DNA from: Bacteroidota bacterium
GTDB taxonomy: Bacteria > Bacteroidota > Bacteroidia > Flavobacteriales_D > Crocinitomicaceae
DNA: 56,267 nucleotides
Assembly: GCA_030148165.1 (NCBI GenBank)
Contig: JASBTZ010000012.1
Location: 1-56,267 of the forward strand
Direction of reading: 5' to 3'
The first letter of the stretch is position 1; every line of letters starts with the position of its first letter. The notes below the pieces were generated by a model. The model had not been told where the DNA came from. It was given only the letters and a program-made list of their open reading frames with translations, and did not search any database. The translations under genes and the position numbers were made by a program. Below are positions 9,357-18,985 of the stretch, piece after piece.

Positions 9357-10136
9357 ATGATCATTTACAAGACGCCTGAAGAAATCGAGATCATGCGTGA
9401 AGCCGCTTTGGTTGTCTCACGAACCCTGGGAGAAATAGCGAAAGTTATTGGTCCCGGTGTAACCGGAAATCAACTGGATGAGCTCGCCGAAGATTACATT
9501 CGTTCTCAGGGAGCCGTGCCCGGATTTAAGGGATTATATGGCTGTCCGAGTACGGTTCTGGTATCGGTAAATGAACAGGTAGTGCATGGATTACCTTCGG
9601 ATATTCCTTTCAAAGAAGGTGATGTAGTGGCGGTAGACTGTGGAGCAGTTTGGAAGGATTATTACGGAGACCATGCTTATACATTTCAGATCGGAGAGGT
9701 TGATCCCGAAGTAAAGAAACTATTAGAGGTTACTCACGAATGTCTCAATATTGGCGTGGAAGCTGCTAAAGTCGGTAATCGCATAGGAGATATCGGTTTT
9801 GCTATCCAGCAACATGCAGAGAAACATGGATACGGTGTTGTGCGCGACCTGGTAGGTCATGGCTTGGGTAGATCTCTTCACGAGGAACCACAGGTTCCGA
9901 ATTATGGTCGAAAAGGAACCGGCAAGAAGATCCAGGAAGGTTTGACCATTGCTATTGAACCCATGATTAACATGGGAACAGAAAAAGTGATTCAGTTGGA
10001 CGACGATTGGACCATAGTAACGGCTGACGGCAAGCCAAGTGCGCACTTCGAACACGATATTGCGATTGTGGATGGAAAGCCGGAAGTACTTTCGACATTC
10101 AAATACATTGAAGAAGCGTTAAGCAAGAAATCATGA
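9357..10136 (+). CDS. map: Type I methionyl aminopeptidase
   Basis: 259 residues. A cytoplasmic metalloenzyme that removes the initiator methionine from new proteins. Seen: the start MIIYKTPEEIEIMREAA typical of type I enzymes, the metal-ligand region VVAVDCGAVWKDYYGDHAYTF, the histidine motif VGHGLGRSLHEEPQVPNY, the glutamate segment IAIEPMINMG, and FEHDIAIV. I chose 9357 over the in-frame ATG at 9336 from promoter position and family N-termini. Its stop overlaps the next gene's start by 4 bases (ATGA), so translation of the two is probably coupled. Confidence 0.95.
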   Translation: MIIYKTPEEIEIMREAALVVSRTLGEIAKVIGPGVTGNQLDELAEDYIRSQGAVPGFKGLYGCPSTVLVSVNEQVVHGLPSDIPFKEGDVVAVDCGAVWKDYYGDHAYTFQIGEVDPEVKKLLEVTHECLNIGVEAAKVGNRIGDIGFAIQQHAEKHGYGVVRDLVGHGLGRSLHEEPQVPNYGRKGTGKKIQEGLTIAIEPMINMGTEKVIQLDDDWTIVTADGKPSAHFEHDIAIVDGKPEVLSTFKYIEEALSKKS

Positions 10137-10714
10137 CACGCGAAATACGGGCGATTTTTCTGGCATTACTCACCTTATTCGTTTATGCGGGGCTCATTTT
10201 CTTTACCGATGGAAGTTTCATCTTCCCCTACCCGATCAATGAATTGATTTTTGCTGCAGTTGTACTTCAATTCTGTTATTGGGAACGTCATCTGAAGGTA
10301 AAACTGCTCTACCCGGTTGGTGTAGCTTTTCTGGCAATCTTCTCGACCGATGTTAGTTGGGAGATCATATTAAATCAGCAACAACTGGAGCAGCTTTTTG
10401 CAACTCCCTGGCCTCGCATAATTCGCATTTCATTTTTAATTGGGATTGTTTTTTCAGCAGTAGCCATTGTGTTGCATCAGGATAAGTGGCAGGCTCGCTT
10501 CATGGCCATATTTGGCATGGGGATGTTCATAACCGGTTACGCACTTGATTTGGAACACATTCATTACTCCTACTCCATGTGGTATTCGCTGGCCGGTGCA
10601 TTATTGATCGCGATTGGTGTTTCGATCGAACCGAAATACGAACCCTTCAATTACCTATGGATTTTAATCGCCGGACTTGAGTTGACGCATGTCTTGACGT
10701 ATTTGCTGGCGTAA
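10133..10714 (+). CDS. Integral membrane protein, unknown function
   Basis: 193 residues with about six predicted membrane helices: IFLALLTLFVYAGLIFF, INELIFAAVVLQFCYW, a region around LYPVGVAFLAIFS, ISFLIGIVFSAVAIVL, MAIFGMGMFITGYAL, and the pair at the C-terminus ending LELTHVLTYLLA. No catalytic motif or known family was recognised. The start overlaps the map stop codon (ATGA), so it is translationally coupled to map. There is no signal of membrane-bound enzyme activity. Confidence 0.8.
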   Translation: MTREIRAIFLALLTLFVYAGLIFFTDGSFIFPYPINELIFAAVVLQFCYWERHLKVKLLYPVGVAFLAIFSTDVSWEIILNQQQLEQLFATPWPRIIRISFLIGIVFSAVAIVLHQDKWQARFMAIFGMGMFITGYALDLEHIHYSYSMWYSLAGALLIAIGVSIEPKYEPFNYLWILIAGLELTHVLTYLLA

Positions 10715-10825
10715 CAATCATTCTTGTTTATAACTCAGAGAATTTGTGGAAAACTGATCCTGAATCTTTTAGGCTTCAGCGGTTGATTTTCATAACTTGG
10801 GATTCCCTACTATTTAATTAAAATT

Positions 10826-11074
10826 ATGTCTGAGAATCTTACAGCTATCGTCTCGAATCTCAAGAACTTTCTTCATGACAAGGAGGAAGTTATACTCTCA
10901 AAAGGAACTTTAACTTCTGATCTAACGACTATAAAATTATTTCATCGACAGATTGATGATCTTGAAGATTCCGCAAGAGAGATTGAATCCTATTACTCCG
11001 ACAACAAGAACATTCTGTACAATTTTAATAAACGTGTTCTGGAGATTCAACGCGAGATAGATCAGTTCGAGTGA
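10826..11074 (+). CDS. Small helical (coiled-coil) cytoplasmic protein
   Basis: 82 residues, highly charged and almost wholly helix-forming, with heptad-like spacing through IDDLEDSAREIESYYSDNKN and ending LEIQREIDQFE. No family recognised. It stands alone in front of a strong terminator and is the last gene before the duplicated tRNA-Pro end that probably marks the island boundary, so it likely belongs to the core chromosome. Confidence 0.65.
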   Translation: MSENLTAIVSNLKNFLHDKEEVILSKGTLTSDLTTIKLFHRQIDDLEDSAREIESYYSDNKNILYNFNKRVLEIQREIDQFE

Positions 11075-11109
11075 TAAAGCTGAAGGGCTTAAAAGATATT
11101 TAAACGAGA

Positions 11110-11151
11110 AACCCCGCCGTATCTAGGATACAGCAGGGTTGTTCTTTTTTT
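11110..11151 (+). terminator. Hairpin terminator next to the tRNA-Pro 3'-end duplicate
   Basis: AACCCCGCCGTATC at 11110-11123 pairs with GATACAGCAGGGTT at 11127-11140 (two mismatches, loop TAG), followed by a T-run ending at 11151. It can end the plus-strand gene upstream. Its layout and bases (GGATACAG, then a GGGTT arm, then TTGTCGGGGTGGCAG) resemble the terminator of the intact tRNA-Pro at 55925-55960, suggesting that it was originally that tRNA's terminator. Confidence 0.75.
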
Positions 11152-11164
11152 GTCGGGGTGGCAG
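11150..11164 (+). repeat. Left attachment-site candidate (attL): copy of the tRNA-Pro 3' end
   Basis: TTGTCGGGGTGGCAG is identical, in the same orientation, to 55971-55985, which covers the last bases of the intact tRNA-Pro gene plus three bases beyond. No other part of a tRNA is present here. Length and location fit the 13-14 bp common cores at tRNA 3' ends known for Bacteroides NBU elements. Bases 11159-11173 can also form a small hairpin (GTGGC-AGTC-GCCAC). Confidence 0.6.
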
Positions 11165-11178
11165 TCGCCACGATTTTT

Positions 11179-11193
11179 GCTCTGTATCCCTTT
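11179..11193 (+). repeat. 15-bp inverted copy of part of the tRNA-Pro terminator
   Basis: GCTCTGTATCCCTTT here equals the reverse complement of 55940-55954, which lies inside the terminator hairpin of tRNA-Pro. It lies 15 bases after the tRNA end duplicate. Such nearby double similarity is unlikely by chance and suggests rearranged tRNA-flank sequence. Confidence 0.4.
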
Positions 11194-11226
11194 GTTAATA
11201 AGGGTTTTATGTTTTGGAATTTCGTC

Positions 11227-11246
11227 AATTCACTAATTTGTTCACT
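11227..11246 (+). repeat. Interspersed 20-bp motif, copy A
   Basis: AATTCACTAATTTGTTCACT, made of two related halves each containing TTCACT. Near copies are at 34176-34195 and 38509-38528 (two mismatches each) and, on the minus strand, at 55876-55895 (three mismatches). A separate 8-bp inverted repeat, ACCTATCG/CGATAGGT, follows at 11260-11286. Confidence 0.5.
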
Positions 11247-11362
11247 AAATTTAGTGTATACCTATCGGAAGTTAATTTCGATAGGTTGAAGGTAGGAAAA
11301 ATGACTAAGAAAATGGGGGTTGGTTCATCAGACTTATTAACAGTTGTACAGGGATTCAATTT

Positions 11363-13873
11363 TTAGTGGATGATAATCTTCGAGGAAGCGATCACATACT
11401 CATCATATAAGAAGCTCACAATGTATATTCCAGGAGTCAAATTCTCGAGATTTAGTAGAGGTTTATAAGGTTCGTTATACACTTTGGTCCCATCAAGAGA
11501 ATAAACTAATGTGTAATCTATTTCTTGATTGCTTTGAATATGAAATACTCCAGATGAAGGGTTTGGATATAAAAGTACTCTAGGACTGTCAATTGAATTT
11601 TCTTCAATTCCAACGATTTTAAGATTTTTATAGAGTATTGTAACGTACTCAGCTCCATTATCACCACAAAGAATTACATCCTCATCAGAATCATTATCAA
11701 AGTCAAAGAAATGAACTTTACTATCCAATACGTTGTCAAATGGGAGGTTTGACTGTAAAATAAATGTTCCATTGCCAATATTTAGATAAAGCTCCGTTAG
11801 TGGCAGATTATTCACATCTTCACCAACTATCAATAGGTCTATATCACCGTCAAGATCAACATCGGAAGTTGTAACGTCCTTGTTATTGTAATAGGTAAAG
11901 TTAGTGGTAAAAGTTTCGGTAAAATTTCCTAAACCATCGTTTGTATAAGTTCTTATTAACTTCGGTCCGAAAGATTCGATCAGGATTATATCGCTATCCA
12001 AATCATTGTCAATATCTGCGAATATTATTTTACCAACAGGTAATGAAGTAATAAATGAAGTGAAATTTGCCGTACCATCATTTTTATAAATTGTCTGGTA
12101 GTAATTACCAAATCCATCGCCACCTGAAATTGCAATATCCAGATCATTGTCACCATCAATATCAGCAGATGAAATGCTAGCGCTAAGATCCGGTAGTGGA
12201 CTAAAGGCATTTGTAAATAGCCCATTATTATTAATATAAAGATCTGTAAATGTTGAAGTGCTGACAGTTGAGCCACAAATCAGTATGTCATTTTGCAAAT
12301 TAGAATTTAAATCTCCAACTAATATATTTCCGACCACACCATTGAATGTAGAATTGGTATCCTCTGAAAAGACTCCTGTTCCATCGTTTGTGAATAGCTT
12401 TGCCACGTAATTAAAATCGAAATCCTTGCCAACCACAATTAAATCCAAGTCTGAATCTCCATCTAGATCAGCGAGTTCGGTATCTGTTGGCCAAAGATTA
12501 TCGAAAACAGTGTCCATAACGAGGCTAAAATCCCATAAGTTGTTATTATGATAAAATGCCATATACATTCTTGACTGCTTGTCTTGCCCCGTCATTAGGA
12601 AATCCAAATTTCCGTCACCATCAATATCCCCTGATGCTAAATCTGCCCAACGTATTCCATAAAAACTATTTGTTGTAGCTTCATAAAACTTTCCTTTCCC
12701 ACTATTTACATGCAATTCAGCGGTATAGTTATCAAAGTTTTTTTTGCCATTTAAAAACAGATCTAAATCGCCGTCTAAATCAACATCTAATAGCTTTACC
12801 TGTGAATTACTTAATTGGCTAAGGCTATATGGTGGTCCATATGAGAACGAACCATCACCGTTATTAAAATACAAAAGTGAGGTGCTATTTCCATTTGTGC
12901 TTACCCCTGAAACAACAATGTCTGGGAAGCCGTCATTATCTATATTACCTATTTCAAGATCTCCAAAGACAACTCCATTAATTGAGCAAGACATTTCGGT
13001 AAAATTACCTACTCCGTCATTTATATATCTCCGAGTAAGGGTGTCTCCAAGTTCGTCTACTCCTGTAATAATTATATCTGAACTATTTGTACCATCGATA
13101 TCAGCTACTGCCAAACTTACATTTTGATAGCCCATGATAGAGTTACTAATATCCTCAGAAAAGTTCCCTGATCCGTTGTTTACATACAGCTTGGTTAATC
13201 TTTGAGATGAAATTGATAAACCCGAAATAATCACGTCCATATCATTATCATTATCAAAATCAGCTGCTGCTAATTGAGATAGCATAACGGGATCAAAAGG
13301 TTGAATCAAAGCTTGTGTAAAGTTTCCATTTCCGTCATTCTCATACAGAACTGTTATGATATTAAACGAATTATCAATTCCGGATAATATCAGATCTTGA
13401 TCATTGTCATTTTCAATATCTAAGAATAGAATATCTCCATCTCGCAATCCGATAAAATTTTGTGTTATATCTTCTGTAAAATTGCCTGCACCATCATTCA
13501 GATAGAGTTTTGTAATCTCATTTGTTGCTCTTCCCAAGATGAGAAGGTCAACATCACTGTCTCCATCTACATCAGCAGATTTAATTGAACTGGCATAGAC
13601 TCCTGCGAATTGATTTGAAGTAAGCGAGTAGTTTCCATTTCCGTCGTTAAAATATAATTCTGTGACAGTAGGGCCTAAATATCTTAAGCCACAAATGATG
13701 ATATCCAAATACCCATCCTGATCAGCATCGAAATAATGACTAGAACCTTGAGATGTTCCATTAAAATCATGAATAAGTTGTGGCACAACTGGGTAGGCCA
13801 CTTCTTCAAACAAAACCTGACTCATAAGGCAGTTATTCGCGAAGAGTAATATGAATAGTAGTCTCATTTTCAT
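11363..13873 (-). CDS. Secreted FG-GAP/VCBS-repeat protein with T9SS sorting domain
   Basis: 836 residues. A signal peptide (about 1-19, ending NNCLMSQ) is followed by about a dozen repeats of roughly 60 residues carrying the calcium-loop pattern DxDxDxDxD, for example DVDGDSDVDLLILG, DFDNDNDMDVIISG and DLDGDLDLFLNG, alternating with LYxNDGxGNF. This is the FG-GAP/VCBS beta-propeller type. The end (YPNPSSGVFHIQS ... GIYIVSFLYDEYVIASSKIIIH) is a type A T9SS sorting domain, so the product should be exported and anchored to or released from the cell surface. Ligand unknown; repeats of this type often bind surfaces or glycans. It is divergent from the next large T9SS gene. Confidence 0.92.
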   Translation of the reverse strand: MKMRLLFILLFANNCLMSQVLFEEVAYPVVPQLIHDFNGTSQGSSHYFDADQDGYLDIIICGLRYLGPTVTELYFNDGNGNYSLTSNQFAGVYASSIKSADVDGDSDVDLLILGRATNEITKLYLNDGAGNFTEDITQNFIGLRDGDILFLDIENDNDQDLILSGIDNSFNIITVLYENDGNGNFTQALIQPFDPVMLSQLAAADFDNDNDMDVIISGLSISSQRLTKLYVNNGSGNFSEDISNSIMGYQNVSLAVADIDGTNSSDIIITGVDELGDTLTRRYINDGVGNFTEMSCSINGVVFGDLEIGNIDNDGFPDIVVSGVSTNGNSTSLLYFNNGDGSFSYGPPYSLSQLSNSQVKLLDVDLDGDLDLFLNGKKNFDNYTAELHVNSGKGKFYEATTNSFYGIRWADLASGDIDGDGNLDFLMTGQDKQSRMYMAFYHNNNLWDFSLVMDTVFDNLWPTDTELADLDGDSDLDLIVVGKDFDFNYVAKLFTNDGTGVFSEDTNSTFNGVVGNILVGDLNSNLQNDILICGSTVSTSTFTDLYINNNGLFTNAFSPLPDLSASISSADIDGDNDLDIAISGGDGFGNYYQTIYKNDGTANFTSFITSLPVGKIIFADIDNDLDSDIILIESFGPKLIRTYTNDGLGNFTETFTTNFTYYNNKDVTTSDVDLDGDIDLLIVGEDVNNLPLTELYLNIGNGTFILQSNLPFDNVLDSKVHFFDFDNDSDEDVILCGDNGAEYVTILYKNLKIVGIEENSIDSPRVLLYPNPSSGVFHIQSNQEIDYTLVYSLDGTKVYNEPYKPLLNLENLTPGIYIVSFLYDEYVIASSKIIIH

Positions 13874-13914
13874 GTTAATAAACCAAGTTACGAAAAATGA
13901 TTGATCTAAAATAA

Positions 13915-13930
13915 ACTATACCGATATAGT
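13915..13930. promoter_or_regulatory. Palindrome in the divergent promoter region of two T9SS genes
   Basis: ACTATA-CCGA-TATAGT, perfect arms, centred in the 99-base gap between the genes starting at 13873 (minus) and 13973 (plus). A -7-like TATTTTTA follows on the plus strand. It is a candidate operator; no binding protein is known. Confidence 0.35.
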
Positions 13931-13972
13931 AAATTCTTGCTATTTTTAATCCAATAACCAAAAACTACTATT

Positions 13973-16900
13973 ATGAAAACGATATTAGCAATCGCATGTC
14001 TTCTCATTCTACTTACAAACGATTGTTTTGCTCAGTCTGTAAAAGGCATTCCTAAATCTCTTATGCCCACAACTGTTACGAATGGAACTCCTCCATCTTT
14101 AGACTCAATATATACACGGTATCGAGACTTGATATCAAATCCAGACACAAATCTGAGACACGAAAAGAACAAGGCAAGTAGGTGGATGTATTACACCTTC
14201 GGAAACTATGACGTTAACTCAAAGTATGACTATAACCATGATGGATACAGCGAGGCGCTAAAAGCCATCTATAATTCCAACCTGAATTGTGGAGCAAATG
14301 ATCCCGCGAATTGGGTCAGTGACGGACCTCAGAATATTCCAGAAAGTTATCAAGGAGCTCCAGGGGGATGGGTGGATGCAGTTTATAATAATCCCAATAG
14401 TATTAATGAGTTCCTGGTAGGAACAAGAACCTCAGGAATTCTTAAATCCGATAACTTTGGTGATAATTGGTATCCTGTCACGGATGACACAGACTTCCCA
14501 GTACTTGGGGTTAGACAAATTATAGCTGACCCTAACAATCCTGAATATCTAATTGCAATTACTGGTACGGAGTATATAGAAGGTGGAGTTGTTTTTAGTA
14601 ATAACGGAGGCGATACCTGGAATCAAATTAACCAATCAACCCCTCAGTTCTTTTGGCTGGATTATCATCCTACGATCCCAGGTTTGGTTTTTGCGGCTGC
14701 AAAGTCTGAGATTTGGTATTCACTGGATTACGGTATGAATTGGTTTGACTTGCCAAGCATGGTTAACTATCCTGATCATACAAATTTCGACAAGATAATC
14801 GTTCTCGAAGACGAATTGTACGTAACTACTGAATATTGGTATGGACCGGGGTGCAATTTGTATAATGCGAGTTTAATAATATCACCTGCAAATGTTCTTC
14901 TATTTTGGCAAGGTGAAGTAACTGCCAATTTTATCGGGTTAAACCAAAGTGAATTTTGTGATTTTTCAAATAAAACTCATAACAATCAGAGATTCCTTAT
15001 TGAATTTGTTACAGGAAATGGATCTATAGTAACAGTCTTTCAGACAACTGATCAGGGGACTTCATTCACAGATGTTTCAACTCCAGGAATGCCACCTGGA
15101 AGATACTATAAAAGCGAATTAATCGCTTCTCCCAATGATATCAATAGATTCTATATGGCATCGACATTTATGATGGAAACATTTGACGTAAACTTAGGTG
15201 GCTTGGGTCCTTTTCAGGATACACCAGGCGAATTAGGTCATCACAGTGACTATAGGTCATCGCACATTATTAATAATAACGGCATGGATAGACTCACTCT
15301 TGGAAATGATGGAGGGATTGCGTTTGTCGAGAATGCCTTTACACCAAGTCCAACAATGCGTTCTATTTACGGCGATTTATCTGTGAATTTGGTACACACA
15401 TTTGATTATAATGAAAAAACTGGGAGAACACTTTATGCTTTTCAGGATCACTCTCAACGCTATAAAGATGCCAATAACACGTATTCAGGATTAATCTCAC
15501 TTTCGTTCGAAGGTTCTACCGCAATGATACAAGAAGGGCATAATGATGCTTTTGTTGTAGAAAACGCCTATAACAGCATTAGAGACAATGGCGGAACCAC
15601 AAGATCAATCGTGTATGATTATGTTAATGGACTCAATTATCTTGGTATTAGTGGAAATTGTTTTCTTGGGGGTTATTTTTATCCAGGACGACATTATCCT
15701 GTCAAATTCATAAGAGGCTTCGCTAAAGCCAATAGCGAAACAGAAGCCTCAGTTGGATTAAACAGAGATATTGATATGTCCAAAAAGGTGGCTATTCCAA
15801 ATTCCGGGATGATTGGAGCGGTTGCATTCTGTGAAAGTAATCCGAAGTTTATGATGGCGGCTGAATTCGAGCGTATTGATCAACCGTACAAATTGTATCG
15901 ATCAGTAAATGAGGGAGATACCTGGGATGATATGTCGACATGGAACAATAATCAAGGGCCGCTTGTAAATCTTTCAGGTGTCGGCACTCAACCATTAAAC
16001 GAACAGTTAATTTGGAATCATGTACGAGCCATTGAATTCGATCCTTATTCTCCAAGAGTAATTTACCTAGGTATTGGAGGAGTGCATAGATATAACGGTG
16101 TCATTACCGATGAGCGCTTTAGAGTAATCATGTCTGAAGACGATGGAGCGACATATAAGGATATCTCAGAAGGTTTACCGGCATTTCCAGTTGAAAGGCT
16201 ACTAAAGGTTGAAAGTGATAACGGTTTGATGTTTTGCGGCACTAGTGTAGGGGTGTACTATAGAACAGATAATATGAATCAGTGGGAGTGTTTTTCAAAA
16301 GGACTGCCTAAGGCTCAAATCACTCATATGCAATATGATTACTGCGAAAATGTACTGTATGTTTCAACCTATGGAAGGGGGATGTGGAAGACACCCGTTC
16401 CAGTAGGTATTAGAGATGAAATTACTAGTGAGATAGCAATATTGAATCCCACCGTTTGGGACAAGGACTATAGAGCTACTCGAACAGTTAGGGTTTTGGA
16501 AGGTAATACATTAGAGATACAAGGGGATGTCTATTTTGATAAGGATAAAAAACTGATCGTTGAGGCCGGAGCTCGATTAATCATCAACGGAGGGAAACTT
16601 TCTAATGTTTGTAATTCATTATGGCCTGGCATTGAAGTGCACGGAAACAATGGTTTGATTCAAAACTCTGTCAATCAGGGTGTGGTTGAAATGAAAAACC
16701 AGGCTGTAATTGAAAATGCCGTGGATGGAATTAGAACTATTGCCACGCTACCTGGCGGTGGATTGGACTGGTCAAAAACCGGAGGAATTATAAAGATCTC
16801 TGAAGGAAGTTTCATCAATTGTAAACGTGGAATAGAGTTCATGAAGTATCATAATTTGGCTCCGAATGGCAATGAACTCAATAATCAAAGTTTTATATAT

Positions 16901-18985
16901 AACTGTGATTTTATTATTGATGAGGAACTTCCTGATGGCAATGTGCCATATGCTGGAATTTCAATGTATGATGTTTTAGGACTCAAAATACGCAGTTCTA
17001 GTTTTAAGAATCTAAGACCGGATATTAACAATGTACAAGAAAACCTTAGAGGTAGTGGAATTCATACAATCGACGCAAGCTATAAAGTTACATCTGGTTA
17101 TAGTCTAGGTAATGGTGCTCCTGTGCTTGGAACGGAAAATTATTTTCAAAATCTTTGGTATGGCGTGCTGGCAACAGGTGGTACATCTCCTTCGAACATA
17201 AGTGTTAAAGACAACTATTTTATTAACTGCGCTAGCGGGGTTGGACTAACAGGGACAAATTACGGGTTAATCGCAAGAAACGATTTTAAAATTCCTGGAG
17301 GAACAGGAGTGTTTTTTGATGATCCTGTGAGTGGAGCGGGATCATACGACTATGCGTATGGAGTTTATACTGCTGGAGCATGGGGCTTTAACATTCAAGG
17401 AAATGGATTTGACACTTATCTACCTTCAGGGTATTCGAAACAAGCGACACATATCAAAAATTCCAGTATCGTGACTGGATCTAAAGTATACAACAATGAG
17501 ATTGTCAATTTCGCATTGGGTACAAGATGTGCAATAAATAATTCAAATTTGATCATTGATTGTAATCAGTACATCAAGGGAATTTCTAGTGGGAATGTAT
17601 GGGATATATATAATGGAGGAGACCTTGCTGACCAAGGGATTTGCCAAGATGCAGAGCAGGTTAATAACGAATTCGTAGGAAATTGCGACAATACAAATCT
17701 GTATCAAATTAAAAATGACGGTCTTCCATTCTTATACAATTATCAGTTTATGACAATTGATCCAAGTTGCCATAATTTAGGGGCTAATGCTATAGAATGT
17801 TCACCTTCCTTAATTGATAATCCTTGTAACGATGAGTTGCCTCCTGATATTCCATTTCCAATAGGTACAACCATAAGTGATTTGCAGGGTGCATTGCTGA
17901 ATCTTGAAAATGAAATCAACGCATCAAAAACCATCCTAAAAAATGGAGATGCACAATATCTTTATGATGCTATTAATACACAAAGTGGGGCGCAATTGAA
18001 AAATACACTTTTGCAGGAATCACCTTACTTAAGCGATGGTGTTTTGATAGCCTATCTTGAAAAGGTGCCAACTCCACCTTATGGTTACTTGAAGTCTATC
18101 ATTGTTGACAATTCGCGAGTAACGCAAGAAGTAATGGATGTAGTTAACACCAAACCTTTTCCTGCAGGCATGTATAATCAAATAGTTGCTGCGCAAGATG
18201 AGGTTTCAGAGCGAAAGCTACTAGAGAGCCGCATTAGGACTTTGAACGCACAAAGATTGTCAACGATGGATCAGGTGGTTCGAATTTATCTTGATACGAA
18301 TTGGTTAGATAGCGCTTTAGTGTTCCTGGAAGATGAAGGGTCCATGCAGGCACTCTGCGCCTTAGTTCCGTTAGAAATGAGGCATGACACAACAAGAGTC
18401 ACCACACATATTACAACGTTACGAGGAGTTGCAGACTCTTTAGAGTTAGTTGATTCGACTGATATCATGATTTCGGAGTTACGTAGTTTTTGTGATTTTC
18501 ATGAACGAATGAAAAAAATAACACACCAATATGGTGGCTATTTTAATTTAGCTCCCAATGATTTAGCCTTCATTGAGAATATTGCTACTTCTGATTATGC
18601 CGTTTCTGATAATGCTCAAGCCATACTCGATTTTATTAAGCATCGTTTACCGGTTTATGAAGATGAGATTGCATTGTTGGCTGGTGGGAATCAACGGGGT
18701 TCTAACTCTAACAACAAAACGAGTCTTGGGACAGATTCTAAAGAGACAATCCTTACAGTAGTACCAAACCCATCCACAGGCTCAGTCGTCTTTAATATAA
18801 ACTCAGAAGTAGCTGACCATGTGATACTGATTTCCGATCTATATGGTCGCAGGATTGCAAGTGTTCAAGTAAATGGAAACAGTGCAGAATATAATTTTAT
18901 TAATGTAGCGGAAGGAGTATATATTGTTCGTTTATATAAAGGAATGGAATTACTCGAATCAGTACGCGTATTGTATGATAAATAA
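13973..18985 (+). CDS. Very large secreted T9SS protein: Asp-box propeller plus parallel beta-helix
   Basis: 1670 residues. Signal peptide 1-20 (ending DCFAQ). The first half contains sialidase-type Asp-box motifs (SDNFGDNWY, SNNGGDTWN, SLDYGMNW, SVNEGDTWDD, SEDDGATYKD), as in BNR/Vps10-like beta-propellers. From about residue 850 there is a right-handed parallel-beta-helix-like region with GARLIINGGKLSN and many short turns with N and G. A helical segment follows near 1300-1570. The end (VVPNPSTGSVVFNINSE ... GVYIVRLYKGMELLESVRVLYDK) is a T9SS type A sorting domain. It probably acts at the cell surface. Asp-boxes do not prove sialidase activity; the catalytic residues were not identified. 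Its stop overlaps the next gene's start. Confidence 0.9.
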   Translation: MKTILAIACLLILLTNDCFAQSVKGIPKSLMPTTVTNGTPPSLDSIYTRYRDLISNPDTNLRHEKNKASRWMYYTFGNYDVNSKYDYNHDGYSEALKAIYNSNLNCGANDPANWVSDGPQNIPESYQGAPGGWVDAVYNNPNSINEFLVGTRTSGILKSDNFGDNWYPVTDDTDFPVLGVRQIIADPNNPEYLIAITGTEYIEGGVVFSNNGGDTWNQINQSTPQFFWLDYHPTIPGLVFAAAKSEIWYSLDYGMNWFDLPSMVNYPDHTNFDKIIVLEDELYVTTEYWYGPGCNLYNASLIISPANVLLFWQGEVTANFIGLNQSEFCDFSNKTHNNQRFLIEFVTGNGSIVTVFQTTDQGTSFTDVSTPGMPPGRYYKSELIASPNDINRFYMASTFMMETFDVNLGGLGPFQDTPGELGHHSDYRSSHIINNNGMDRLTLGNDGGIAFVENAFTPSPTMRSIYGDLSVNLVHTFDYNEKTGRTLYAFQDHSQRYKDANNTYSGLISLSFEGSTAMIQEGHNDAFVVENAYNSIRDNGGTTRSIVYDYVNGLNYLGISGNCFLGGYFYPGRHYPVKFIRGFAKANSETEASVGLNRDIDMSKKVAIPNSGMIGAVAFCESNPKFMMAAEFERIDQPYKLYRSVNEGDTWDDMSTWNNNQGPLVNLSGVGTQPLNEQLIWNHVRAIEFDPYSPRVIYLGIGGVHRYNGVITDERFRVIMSEDDGATYKDISEGLPAFPVERLLKVESDNGLMFCGTSVGVYYRTDNMNQWECFSKGLPKAQITHMQYDYCENVLYVSTYGRGMWKTPVPVGIRDEITSEIAILNPTVWDKDYRATRTVRVLEGNTLEIQGDVYFDKDKKLIVEAGARLIINGGKLSNVCNSLWPGIEVHGNNGLIQNSVNQGVVEMKNQAVIENAVDGIRTIATLPGGGLDWSKTGGIIKISEGSFINCKRGIEFMKYHNLAPNGNELNNQSFIYNCDFIIDEELPDGNVPYAGISMYDVLGLKIRSSSFKNLRPDINNVQENLRGSGIHTIDASYKVTSGYSLGNGAPVLGTENYFQNLWYGVLATGGTSPSNISVKDNYFINCASGVGLTGTNYGLIARNDFKIPGGTGVFFDDPVSGAGSYDYAYGVYTAGAWGFNIQGNGFDTYLPSGYSKQATHIKNSSIVTGSKVYNNEIVNFALGTRCAINNSNLIIDCNQYIKGISSGNVWDIYNGGDLADQGICQDAEQVNNEFVGNCDNTNLYQIKNDGLPFLYNYQFMTIDPSCHNLGANAIECSPSLIDNPCNDELPPDIPFPIGTTISDLQGALLNLENEINASKTILKNGDAQYLYDAINTQSGAQLKNTLLQESPYLSDGVLIAYLEKVPTPPYGYLKSIIVDNSRVTQEVMDVVNTKPFPAGMYNQIVAAQDEVSERKLLESRIRTLNAQRLSTMDQVVRIYLDTNWLDSALVFLEDEGSMQALCALVPLEMRHDTTRVTTHITTLRGVADSLELVDSTDIMISELRSFCDFHERMKKITHQYGGYFNLAPNDLAFIENIATSDYAVSDNAQAILDFIKHRLPVYEDEIALLAGGNQRGSNSNNKTSLGTDSKETILTVVPNPSTGSVVFNINSEVADHVILISDLYGRRIASVQVNGNSAEYNFINVAEGVYIVRLYKGMELLESVRVLYDK